NCBI GenBank assembly: GCA_937904535.1
Contig: CALELC010000286.1
Coordinates: forward strand, 1 to 15,433
DNA from: an uncultured Planctomycetaceae bacterium
GTDB lineage: Bacteria; Planctomycetota; Planctomycetia; Pirellulales; Pirellulaceae
Direction: 5' to 3'
Length of the DNA stretch: 15,433 bases
Of the stretch, positions 5,255-13,480 are shown in pieces. The notes beneath the pieces are model-generated. The model was not told where the DNA came from. It was given only the letters and a program-made list of their open reading frames with translations, and did not search any database. Each line of letters opens with the position of its first letter. Within the stretch, counting starts at the first letter, position 1. The position numbers and the translations under genes are program-made.

Positions 5255-8030
5255 CTTCCGGGGCCGTGGGGGCCATTGCCGCGCGAGCCCCGTGAGGACG
5301 CGTGCTCCGCAGCCGATCCAGCAGCGCCACAAACGCGGGCACCAGGATCGTGCGGATGTAGAACGTATCGACCAACACGCCCAAGCCGAGCGCAAACCCG
5401 AGCTCAACCATCCCACGCAGCGTTGCCTGATCCGGCGGCACATCGCCGCCGAAGAATCGCTGCAGGAGCGGAAACCAGGCCGAAGCGGTCATGCTGAGGA
5501 ACGTGCCTGCCATCACCAATCCACAGGCCGTGATGATGCCGCCCGTTCGAGCCACCGCCTGCCGCAGGGCCGATCGCCAGCCGCCCCGACGTTGTTGTTC
5601 CTCCAGGATCCGAGTCACCAGATAGACGTTGTAGTCTTGCCCGACCGCCACCAGGATCACGAACAGAAACAGCGGCAGCTTCCAGTCCAGGCCAAGGTAC
5701 TCGGCGCCGTACACCCAGCGGAAAAACAGAATCGTCAGCCCGAGTGTGGCGAAATAGCTCAGCAAAACCGTGACGATCAAATAGCCGCACAAGACCACGC
5801 GGCGGATGATGACCAGCAGCACGGTAAAAACAGCGATGACCACCGCGATCTTGATGCGGCGATGATCCTCCTGGGTCACGAACCGCAGGTCGACAATTGA
5901 GGGGGTTGTGCCCGACAACAGCACCTCTGCACCCTGCCAGCGCGAGTCGGATAGGCGGCTCTGTGCCCGCAGCCAATCGCCCATCGCCGTGACATTTTCC
6001 GCAGTGTGAATGTCAAACGGATCGCCTGTCATCACGACGTCCAGTCGAACCAGGCGGCCGCTGTACTGCGGCGCATCGGAAAAGAAATAGCCGCGCGCAA
6101 TCCGGTGTGTGCGAAGCGCCCGCCGCTTCCAGGCATCAGCGCTCAACAGGCCCATGGCGCGGTCTGGCGGAAAATCACCCAGCGGATCATCGACCGAGCG
6201 AACCGCATGCACACCAGGCAATTCGTAAAGCTGATGAGCGAGGATTTTGGCGTCTTCGTTGAGCGTCTCCGCATCGACCGGTTGATCGCGAATCACCAAA
6301 ATCGTCGTCGGGTTGACCTCACCCATGCCGAAATGCTCGTCCAGTAGCCGCAACCCCCGGCGACTCTCAGCCGACGGTGCCAGTTGGCTGCTGATGTCGT
6401 AGGTGACGTCCGCTTCATGCATCCAGCCATACCCGGCCGGCAGCAACAGCACCGCGAATCCGGCTACCAGCGTCAGCACGGGGCGATTGGTCAGACGCAG
6501 GGCGATCAGTCCCCAAATGCCCGCTGCCTGCGTTCCGCTGCGTCCGCCGAGCGATGACGCGGCGCGTTCATCGGTGCCCACACCCGCGGGCCAGAACAGT
6601 TTGGGGCCGAGCAGCAACAGGATCGCCGGAGTAAGCGTGATGCTGACCAGCAGACCGATCAGTAAGCAGACGGCGATCACCGGCCCGGTGTAATGGTACT
6701 TGCCATAGCTAGCGATCCAGAGCGTGCCGAGACCGACCACCGTCGTGAGTGCACTGCCCAGCAGCGCACTGGCGACGCCCGCAAGCGAACGAGCCACCGC
6801 GACCTTCCACGGCCACCGTGCGGCCTCCTCGCGCAAACGCGAAATCAGAAACAAGCAGAAGTCGGTTCCCGCCCCGAACAGGATCACAAAAATGAAGATC
6901 CGGCTGGTGGTGAAGATTCGCAGGTCCAGCCCTGGTAACCATCCGTCGCGTGATCCCAGCGTCAACCACGCGATCAACCCCGTCGACACGGCAACCGCCA
7001 GCCCAATCGAGACCAATGGCACGGCGATGAGCAGTGGCGAGCGATACACCAGTGCCAGAATCAGCAGCACCATCAGCACGGTGAACCACTCGGTGTACCG
7101 CAGCGAGTCACGCGCCGCACGCAGCGTTTCTCCGCCGATGGCCGCCGATCCGGTCGCCAGGATCTCGAAGTCTGGACGCAGGACGCTGTCGTGCGCCAGC
7201 CGCACGCGGCTTTTCAGTTCCTCGATCGCGTCAAGAAAGTCGATGTTATGCGTAGCCGCCAACTCCGCCGACGACTGCAACACGATCAACCGCGCTCGTG
7301 GCTGACGCAGCCGGGAACCGAGAATCCGGTCGTTCCAGCTGAGCAAATCCAACAACGACGACCATGCCGCCAAGTCCCGCTCCGCCAGCGGCACGGCACG
7401 CTTGGCAATCTCGGGATCGAGGATCAAGGCGGCCTGCATGTCGGGACCGGCCGCATCGGTTTCGCCCAGCTCCTGCAACAGGTTGGCGCGGTCCCAATAA
7501 GCGAGCGTCAACCGGATGGAATCAGCCGCGATGCTTTCTCGTCCCGGCGATTTCTGCAGAACCGCAAAATACTGTTCATCGATCCGAATCGCCTCGTCGA
7601 GCGCCTCCCGCGCACGAATCAACAATGGCTCCCTCGATTGCGTATCCTGCTCGCCGAGAGCCGCGCGGAGGTGTTCGGCTTGGATCAACAGCACCTCGGC
7701 CAGCCGATGATGCAGACGCCGCAGCAGGTCGAGCGACACCAGTTCATCGCCGCTGTCAAAGGCATGCTCCTCGCGTGCCAGCAACAGCACCACTTGGCTG
7801 CGCGGCCGATTGGCCGGAAAGGCGACATCGAGCACGTTCTCGGCTGTGACGCTCGGCATGTCGGCCGGCAGATAATCGAAGTCGCCGTCCAGCGCCAGCG
7901 AACTCCAGTCCGGGGAAGTGCCACGCAGCAGCACTGCCCCGACGAACCACAGCACCAGGATCAGCTTGGCGTGGGCAACCACCCAACGAGCAAACCGCCC
8001 GGAATACGTGCCGGCCGCGAGATCATCCAT
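5241..8030 (-). CDS. MMPL/RND-family transporter, 12 transmembrane segments
   Basis: A 929-residue inner-membrane RND transporter of the MMPL/HpnN type, expected to use the proton gradient to export a lipid or other envelope component. One span (about 19-37) precedes a large periplasmic loop (38-313), five spans follow to 475, then a seventh (514-535), a second periplasmic loop (536-725) and five spans (728-905). The proton-relay Asp/aromatic pairs are visible: D390-F391 in 'GAGTDFCLFL' and D799-Y800 in 'VGQDYNVYLVTR'. The first has Phe where MmpL proteins usually have Tyr. The first loop is about twice the length usual in MmpL proteins and holds a helical, TPR-like stretch (about 100-225, 'REALDEAIRIDEQYF'). 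HpnN hopanoid exporters also carry helical periplasmic domains, but a hopanoid role here is only a possibility. The ATG overlaps the stop of the upstream N-domain gene by 8 bases, so translation is probably coupled. Confidence 0.92.
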   Translation of the reverse strand: MDDLAAGTYSGRFARWVVAHAKLILVLWFVGAVLLRGTSPDWSSLALDGDFDYLPADMPSVTAENVLDVAFPANRPRSQVVLLLAREEHAFDSGDELVSLDLLRRLHHRLAEVLLIQAEHLRAALGEQDTQSREPLLIRAREALDEAIRIDEQYFAVLQKSPGRESIAADSIRLTLAYWDRANLLQELGETDAAGPDMQAALILDPEIAKRAVPLAERDLAAWSSLLDLLSWNDRILGSRLRQPRARLIVLQSSAELAATHNIDFLDAIEELKSRVRLAHDSVLRPDFEILATGSAAIGGETLRAARDSLRYTEWFTVLMVLLILALVYRSPLLIAVPLVSIGLAVAVSTGLIAWLTLGSRDGWLPGLDLRIFTTSRIFIFVILFGAGTDFCLFLISRLREEAARWPWKVAVARSLAGVASALLGSALTTVVGLGTLWIASYGKYHYTGPVIAVCLLIGLLVSITLTPAILLLLGPKLFWPAGVGTDERAASSLGGRSGTQAAGIWGLIALRLTNRPVLTLVAGFAVLLLPAGYGWMHEADVTYDISSQLAPSAESRRGLRLLDEHFGMGEVNPTTILVIRDQPVDAETLNEDAKILAHQLYELPGVHAVRSVDDPLGDFPPDRAMGLLSADAWKRRALRTHRIARGYFFSDAPQYSGRLVRLDVVMTGDPFDIHTAENVTAMGDWLRAQSRLSDSRWQGAEVLLSGTTPSIVDLRFVTQEDHRRIKIAVVIAVFTVLLVIIRRVVLCGYLIVTVLLSYFATLGLTILFFRWVYGAEYLGLDWKLPLFLFVILVAVGQDYNVYLVTRILEEQQRRGGWRSALRQAVARTGGIITACGLVMAGTFLSMTASAWFPLLQRFFGGDVPPDQATLRGMVELGFALGLGVLVDTFYIRTILVPAFVALLDRLRSTRPHGARAAMAPTAPEAESG

Positions 8031-11000
8031 TGGGTCCGTCCGGAGCAGCCGGCTTAGGAGCCACCGGCTGAGGCGCCGCGATGCCGTTGCTCTCGGTACC
8101 AGCGCGGAGTGCCCGCAGGGCGGCTTCGAGCGTGCCGGCGTTGATCGAGCCCTTCAAATCGACGATCTGCACGCTATCACGCACCTGGCAGGCATGGTCC
8201 AGTTGGTCGATCATGTCGCACACCAATTCCAACAACGGTTCGCCTTCCGTGCTGACTAAGATCGTGTTTCCGAGTTCATCGACGCCCAGCGACAGTTTCC
8301 CTTTGAAACTGAAATCGGCGCCGCCACCTTGTTGACCAGTGCCACCGGTATCCACCAACTCACTCCCTCGGCTCACTTGCCGGTTCCGCGGGGTGTCGTT
8401 TTTCTGTGGCCCTGAACCTGGGCTACCCTGCCCCGGCTGACCTTGCTGAAACGCTTTGTCGTTGCTGCTCAACAGGTCTCGATAGGCTTCTTTGATCGTT
8501 TCAGCGATCCGCGGTGCCTTGCCGTACCGCAAACTTACCAGTCGTGTGTACCGAACGCTACGCTTGTTCACTGGTTCGGGAACATCCCACAGCCGGATAA
8601 GCTCTTCGATACTGCGAAGTTGTTCCGCCGTCGCGTTGCTAACCACGATCGTGCCTGTGTCGACGTCCGCGATGAACCGCAGCTTCGACGGCCGACCTAA
8701 CCCCGACGGTGACTCGGTCTTCTGTTCCTCATCAAACCCGAAGTACCAACGCATGAATGCGGGCGTATCGTCCTTTTTGACGTCTTCGTCTTTGAAGTAA
8801 TCTTCGAGGTTCAATTTGACCCAAGTTGCCGAAGCGTAACGCGTTGTAAAGACGTGATACGGACGTTTGGGTGGCGAGAACTCCAGCATGTAATTTTCGA
8901 GTCGGTCCAGCGCCGCCGTATCGCTGCTGCTGATCACCAAATTGCCGGCCGAATCCCAGTGCATCTGGATCGGGGCGCCGGCGCCCTTGGCCAACGCTTG
9001 GGTATCGGTGGTCGTCGACGGGGAGCCCGCAGGTGCGCGTCCGGGGCGAGTCGGCCCTCTCGAAGGCGATGAAAATGCGCGATCAAAATCTTCTGCCGAA
9101 CGAATCGTGGCGGCTCCAGCTTCGCTAGCATCCCCAGGCAAGTCGTCAGCCGCTGCCCGCGTTGTCGCCAACCGGTGCGCCGCAGACGCTTCAGCAGTCA
9201 TCGAGAGGTCCGCTCCCGACAGGCCCCGGGAAGGCGCCTCCGGGCTGGTCGGTCGAGCGTCCGGCGGCAGCGTTTTCGTCCCTTCGTCTTTGGGATTGTC
9301 GTCCGTCTCCGGCAGCGACTCAGCACCTTGGGGCTGCAACTGGAACGATTCCTTGGCGGGTAACTGCAACGGATTGGGCGATAGCCGCTGCCACTGCTGC
9401 TCCAAGGTTTGCAGATACTCGTACATCTCCGCCGTCGCCGCCGCTTCGATCACGCGGATCGTGCGATCGCTGCCGCCCGGTGGAGGCAATTCACCCAACT
9501 TCACCAGCAGGCTACGGACCTCGTTCATCTCCGCTTCGGTTGCCCACAGCAGGACCTGACGAAAGCGAGTGTTGGCCGCCACGCGAAACTCGTCGTCCTT
9601 CTTCTTTTCGGGCTCCGGCATTCCGCCGAAGTAATAGTAGGGGTAACGCGAGCGACTGTTCTCGTCGTCTTTCTTCTTGGTCCCCATCAAGAACGCGATC
9701 GACTCGGCAACGTCCGCCGCTTCCAGGCGTCGCAACTGCAGCACCTCCAGTTTGCGGCCGCTGCCATCGAGTCGCTCGATCAGTTGGCTGATGATGAACC
9801 GATCGGCGGTGGAACCGGACACGATCAGGGCTCGATTCGCTGCGTCCACGCGAATCCGAGTCGTCGGTTCCAGCACGTTCATTTCCTGCACGATCTCGAT
9901 CAGCTTTTCGGGATCGAGCGAAACGAGCCGAAAGACTTCGACCCGCGACTGCACGTCGGCTAACGAGGTCAGTGTGTTGCCGGGTACGTCAATCCGCTTC
10001 AGGAACTCCGTGGCGATCACCACGCGATCCGGAGGCGCCTGGAGCAGAATCGAGTTCTGCCGGGCGTTGGCGACGACCGAGATCTCGGGTTTCTTCGGTT
10101 CCGGCGGTGCGGCACCACCGCCCTGCTGAGCCCGCATCATCGCCATCTGCTGAGCTTGCTGCATCTCTTGGGGCGTCATCGGTGCCTCAGGCTTTTTGCT
10201 GACGCCAAGAAACTGCTCGAGCAGTTTCTTGGCTTCTTCCGCCGGAATGTGACGCAGGCGGAACTCGGGCACGAGCGATTCGCGACTAGCCGCGTTCTGT
10301 TCCTGAGCGAGCAACTGCGCGATCTGACGCAGCGTGATCGCGGCGTCGATCGCTTCGATCCGATTGGTGGTCGTCAGCGCTGTCAACTTCCCGTTTTCGC
10401 TGACCATCGCTTTCAACTCTTCGGCAAGCTTTTCCGCCGACAACCACCCGACCTCGAGCGACGTGCGCACGAACCGGTGCGGCGGAAGCGTTGCCAGCTC
10501 TTCCGGAGCGACGCGCGGAACCAGGGCCGGATTGAGCGTCGCACATTTGACGACCGTCAGCCCGCCGTCCAGTTCCAACAGCGTGTAACCGCGCCCCAGC
10601 AGGTGGCGATTGAGCAGGTCGATCACCTCAGCCACGGTGTAGCGGCCAGGTGTGGTGATGTTCACGCGATCGCCCGGCAGTTCTTGCCAATCCAACGGCT
10701 GACCAGCAAGTTCAGCCAGCCAGTCAATCAACTCCGGCCAGCCCTGATTCCGAAACTGAAAGGCGACGCGACCGTCGGGACCGAGTACCGCGGCGGCGAG
10801 CTCGGCGGGATCTCCCTTCGCCTCCGGCAGACTCTGCCGCCGGATGACTGCCTCTTCAGGCTTCTTCGCCTCGGCTCCGGCGGCCGGCGGCGTCGCCCCC
10901 GCAGGCGAGTCGCCGGACGGCGGTGTCCCTGGGGCCGGCGCGCCAGAGGGCGGAGTGGGCTGGCCTGCAGCCGGTGTTGCTGTCGGTGCTGAAGCACTCA

Positions 11001-11106
11001 CTGGGGCGGTCGCAGCCGCAGCCGGTTCGGCCGCCTTTTCATCCGCCCAACCGATGGTTGGCAGGAGCAATTCCCACAGCGTGAAAATGAAGAGCAACCG
11101 GCGCAT
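8023..11106 (-). CDS. Periplasmic protein of repeated secretin N-domain (NolW-like) modules, no barrel
   Basis: 1027 residues. A signal peptide (1-21) is followed by an Ala/Pro-rich linker (22-85). Residues 115-187 look like a secretin/TonB short N-terminal (N0/STN) domain. Then come beta-alpha-beta modules that match secretin N-domains (pattern 'L..L.a.elae.l......v.vd...N.llv.a....i..i...l..lD'): about 209-270, 281-375, 388-447, 451-541, 748-843 and 849-971. A further module appears split, with its first half at 547-575 and second at 711-745, separated by a low-complexity stretch of about 135 residues. Module 2 carries a Gln/Met insert (311-335) and module 4 a charged Tyr-rich loop (476-505). 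The protein ends in a Pro/Ala tail, and the C-terminal secretin barrel of GspD/PilQ proteins is absent. It is probably a periplasmic scaffold or ring component. It is followed by the RND transporter gene with an ATGGATGA overlap. The start is a weak AGG site 5 bases before the ATG. Confidence 0.88.
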   Translation of the reverse strand: MRRLLFIFTLWELLLPTIGWADEKAAEPAAAATAPVSASAPTATPAAGQPTPPSGAPAPGTPPSGDSPAGATPPAAGAEAKKPEEAVIRRQSLPEAKGDPAELAAAVLGPDGRVAFQFRNQGWPELIDWLAELAGQPLDWQELPGDRVNITTPGRYTVAEVIDLLNRHLLGRGYTLLELDGGLTVVKCATLNPALVPRVAPEELATLPPHRFVRTSLEVGWLSAEKLAEELKAMVSENGKLTALTTTNRIEAIDAAITLRQIAQLLAQEQNAASRESLVPEFRLRHIPAEEAKKLLEQFLGVSKKPEAPMTPQEMQQAQQMAMMRAQQGGGAAPPEPKKPEISVVANARQNSILLQAPPDRVVIATEFLKRIDVPGNTLTSLADVQSRVEVFRLVSLDPEKLIEIVQEMNVLEPTTRIRVDAANRALIVSGSTADRFIISQLIERLDGSGRKLEVLQLRRLEAADVAESIAFLMGTKKKDDENSRSRYPYYYFGGMPEPEKKKDDEFRVAANTRFRQVLLWATEAEMNEVRSLLVKLGELPPPGGSDRTIRVIEAAATAEMYEYLQTLEQQWQRLSPNPLQLPAKESFQLQPQGAESLPETDDNPKDEGTKTLPPDARPTSPEAPSRGLSGADLSMTAEASAAHRLATTRAAADDLPGDASEAGAATIRSAEDFDRAFSSPSRGPTRPGRAPAGSPSTTTDTQALAKGAGAPIQMHWDSAGNLVISSSDTAALDRLENYMLEFSPPKRPYHVFTTRYASATWVKLNLEDYFKDEDVKKDDTPAFMRWYFGFDEEQKTESPSGLGRPSKLRFIADVDTGTIVVSNATAEQLRSIEELIRLWDVPEPVNKRSVRYTRLVSLRYGKAPRIAETIKEAYRDLLSSNDKAFQQGQPGQGSPGSGPQKNDTPRNRQVSRGSELVDTGGTGQQGGGADFSFKGKLSLGVDELGNTILVSTEGEPLLELVCDMIDQLDHACQVRDSVQIVDLKGSINAGTLEAALRALRAGTESNGIAAPQPVAPKPAAPDGPNG

Positions 11107-11147
11107 GTCGACCTGGCCAAACGAGGAGAAGAGTGGGGTGTCAGCGT

Positions 11148-11176
11148 AGTATGAACACTTGGGTCGGCATTGACAA
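11148..11176 (-). promoter_or_regulatory. Putative sigma70-like promoter for the N-domain/RND gene pair
   Basis: On the minus strand, TTGTCA (11176-11171) and CATACT (11153-11148) are separated by exactly 17 bases. The elements match the -35 consensus at 5 of 6 and the -10 at 4 of 6 positions. Transcription would start near 11141, giving a leader of about 35 bases before the ATG at 11106. It lies in the 174-bp gap after the kinase gene, so the two downstream genes may be expressed on their own as well as by read-through. Confidence 0.4.
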
Positions 11177-11280
11177 ATTGAACAGCAAGCTCGCCCACCG
11201 CAGCACGCGGCCTCTGTGGGACTGGGAGCATGGCCGGGTGCTGCTGGGGCGGCGGCTGGATCGTCCGCGTCTCTGGCGAA

Positions 11281-13230
11281 CTAACCGACCCTGGCGAGTT
11301 CGCTCAGCCGTTGCTGGGCCTGTTTGACCACGCCCTGAGCCCAGGATTTGTCGGCATACAGCGCGATCACTCCTTGCAGCAGGCGTCGCTCCTGGTCGGG
11401 ATCCAAATTCTCTTGCGCCCACCGCAGGCGTTGTTCCAGTTCGGCAGCATTCTCAGCCGCCCTCTCGGCCAGCTTGCCGCGGAGAAATTGCAGGTGCTCA
11501 TGGACCGCCGCGGTCATCACGTTCAGTGCATCGGGTTTGACGACGGAACGTCCGTGCTTTGGCGCCGGTTCCGCAGCGTTCTTGCTCGGCAGACCCTGCC
11601 CAAAAATCGCTAGCCAATGCTCCAGTTGTTGTTGCCGTAGGACTCCATCGGGCTCCAACATCGCTTTCAACAGGGCCTGCTCCGCTGATGACAGTTCGTC
11701 AACTCCGCCCGGCCGAGTAACCGATTGTTGCAAGCTCTTGAGCAGCGGGGCGGCAAGTTTCCGAGCTTTAGCATCCGCCACCCACTGCTGCACTTCAGGG
11801 AAGCGCGGGTCGTCTTTATATAATTTCAAGAACTGCTCACCCTTGTCATGCACGACTGAGACGTCGTCGGCTGCCTGGGCAGTGGCAACGGTTTCGTGCA
11901 GATCGTCGGCATCTGGTGGCTGCATCCACCAGATGCCGCTCACGATCGCCCCGATCAGCACTGCGACCAAAGCGATCACAGACACGTAGTGCCAGAGGTG
12001 GTTGGCTTCCGCTTCCTGCTGTTCATGGTCCCACACGCTCCGGTGACGATCCTTGTCTTGCACGGTGCGAAAATGCGTCCGGGCCACCGCAGGCTCCGGT
12101 TCATCATTGCGTGACACCTCGGTTCCCGCGGATGAAGAACGGGTCAGCTTGCTCTGGACGGTGGCTTCGTCGGTCAGATGCTCGCTTGCGGGCGAGGACG
12201 GCCGAGTGCCTTGATTGGGATCGACCGGAGGCAGAGGGAGCGGCCCCGCGTCGAACTGACCGAGTGTTTGACTGTCACCCTCGGATGCCGCGGTGGGCTG
12301 GATTCCTTGGTCGTCCGGCGGATTCCTCCCCGCGATCGCTTGCGTGGGCGAGGCGACCTGCGGCCCGATCGTGTCGACGTCGTGGCCACTGTTGCCGGTT
12401 GCCAAATAGTTAAGCCCGGCGCGGATCGCTTTTAAACGATTCATCACCGCCAAGGCGGTCGGAGGCCGATCCTCGGGCCGCTTTTCCAACAGGTCATGCA
12501 CTAATTCAGCGATTTCCGGTGGCAGATCAGGAACGATCGCGTCGATCCGGATCGGCTCTTCTTTCTTGAGTGCCTCGAGCACCTCGCTCAGAGTGCGACC
12601 GCCGAAGGGTGGTCGGCCGGTGAAACACGCATAGAGTACGTTGCCCAGCGAATACAGGTCGGTACGCGGCGTGACAGGCATTCCGGCTGCTTGTTCTGGC
12701 GCCATGTAGTCAGCGGTGCCGAGAATGGATCCGGCGACGGTCTGATCCTGGTTACCAAATAATTTTGCCACGCCAAAGTCGACGAGCTTCACGACCCCGT
12801 CTTGATCGATCAGCAGGTTGGCCGGCTTGAGATCGCGATGGATCGCGCCGAAGTCATGAGCGTGTTTGAGCGCCGCACAGATGTCGATTGCCATATCGAG
12901 CACCGGTGGCCACGGGAGACGCTTCTCGCGGCGAAGCTTTTGCTGCAGGCTCTCTCCCTCGATCAGTTCCATCGAATAGAACAAATGACCACACTGCTCA
13001 CCTTGGCCGATGATGGTCACGATGTTGCGGTGTTTGAGTCGGGTGAGCGTGCGGATCTCGTCACTAAACCGCCGCTGAAAGCGTTTTTCATCGGCCACGT
13101 GCGGAGCGATGATCTTGACGGCGACCCGCTCTCCGGTCACTTCGTGTACGGCGCTGTAGACGGCTCCCATGCCGCCGCGGCCGATCATTTTGCCGAGACG
13201 ATAAGGGCCCGCGAACTCAAACGGTGTCAT
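11281..13230 (-). CDS. Hanks-type serine/threonine protein kinase with one transmembrane segment
   Basis: 649 residues from the ATG at 13230. The N-terminal kinase domain (about 10-272) has every expected active element: glycine loop 'GRGGMGAVY' (17-25), ATP-binding K39, helix-C E58, catalytic loop 'HRDLKPAN' with D133, 'DFG' with D151, and 'APEQ'. It should phosphorylate proteins on Ser/Thr in the cytoplasm. Residues 273-412 form a Pro/Ser/Thr-rich linker, a likely site of autophosphorylation. A single span (about 415-436) leads to an outer segment of about 210 residues, helical and Gln/Leu/Ala-rich, which may sense an envelope signal; no PASTA or other named sensor repeat is visible. The gene is 174 bp upstream of the N-domain gene on the same strand and diverges from lnt, so it may act on the envelope system encoded next to it (inference). 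Confidence 0.95.
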   Translation of the reverse strand: MTPFEFAGPYRLGKMIGRGGMGAVYSAVHEVTGERVAVKIIAPHVADEKRFQRRFSDEIRTLTRLKHRNIVTIIGQGEQCGHLFYSMELIEGESLQQKLRREKRLPWPPVLDMAIDICAALKHAHDFGAIHRDLKPANLLIDQDGVVKLVDFGVAKLFGNQDQTVAGSILGTADYMAPEQAAGMPVTPRTDLYSLGNVLYACFTGRPPFGGRTLSEVLEALKKEEPIRIDAIVPDLPPEIAELVHDLLEKRPEDRPPTALAVMNRLKAIRAGLNYLATGNSGHDVDTIGPQVASPTQAIAGRNPPDDQGIQPTAASEGDSQTLGQFDAGPLPLPPVDPNQGTRPSSPASEHLTDEATVQSKLTRSSSAGTEVSRNDEPEPAVARTHFRTVQDKDRHRSVWDHEQQEAEANHLWHYVSVIALVAVLIGAIVSGIWWMQPPDADDLHETVATAQAADDVSVVHDKGEQFLKLYKDDPRFPEVQQWVADAKARKLAAPLLKSLQQSVTRPGGVDELSSAEQALLKAMLEPDGVLRQQQLEHWLAIFGQGLPSKNAAEPAPKHGRSVVKPDALNVMTAAVHEHLQFLRGKLAERAAENAAELEQRLRWAQENLDPDQERRLLQGVIALYADKSWAQGVVKQAQQRLSELARVG

Positions 13231-13234
13231 CAAT

Positions 13235-13239
13235 CCTCC
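13235..13239 (-). promoter_or_regulatory. Shine-Dalgarno GGAGG fixing the kinase start
   Basis: GGAGG on the minus strand ends 4 bases before the ATG at 13230. A TTG at 13233, directly upstream in frame, would leave only a 1-base spacer, so the ATG is the better start. Confidence 0.65.
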
Positions 13240-13480
13240 GCTGCCTGATAGTTTCGCCGTACGCCGAGGCTAAGGTTTTGAATGAGCCGACGGGCTGCGG
13301 TGCCGGCCAATTCGCTGGAAAGGTGGGGCCAGCAGCGTGCGCGTCGACCCCGCGGTTGCCGAGCCTCTGCGCTTCGCCGCGAGCCCCGGCTCTCGGAAGC
13401 TGACTGCGCACCCGAGGGCACGTGTATTGTACCGCGAATCGGTCTACGCAGCGGGCGGCGATCTGCCTATCATCGGACGC
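13240..13480. other. Divergent intergenic region between kinase and lnt
   Basis: About 240 bp that should carry the promoters of both genes. On the plus strand a TATTGT at 13425-13430 could be a -10 element about 50 bases before the GTG at 13481, but no good -35 lies 17 bases upstream. The plus frame stays open here to a GTG at 13337, so part of this stretch could be coding if lnt starts earlier. Confidence 0.35.

Noticed and set aside
7191..8057. 288-codon plus-strand open frame antisense to the transporter
   Set aside because: It is Arg/Gln/His-rich without motifs and lies wholly opposite strongly supported transporter and N-domain coding sequence; a GC-rich shadow frame.
8942..9791. Plus-strand open frames opposite the N-domain gene's low-complexity linker
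   Set aside because: Ser/Arg/Pro-rich mirror of the linker on the other strand; no start signals or domain features.
13337..13480. Upstream GTG start for lnt
   Set aside because: No ribosome binding site, and the extra 48 residues look like intergenic translation; kept as an alternative rather than the call.
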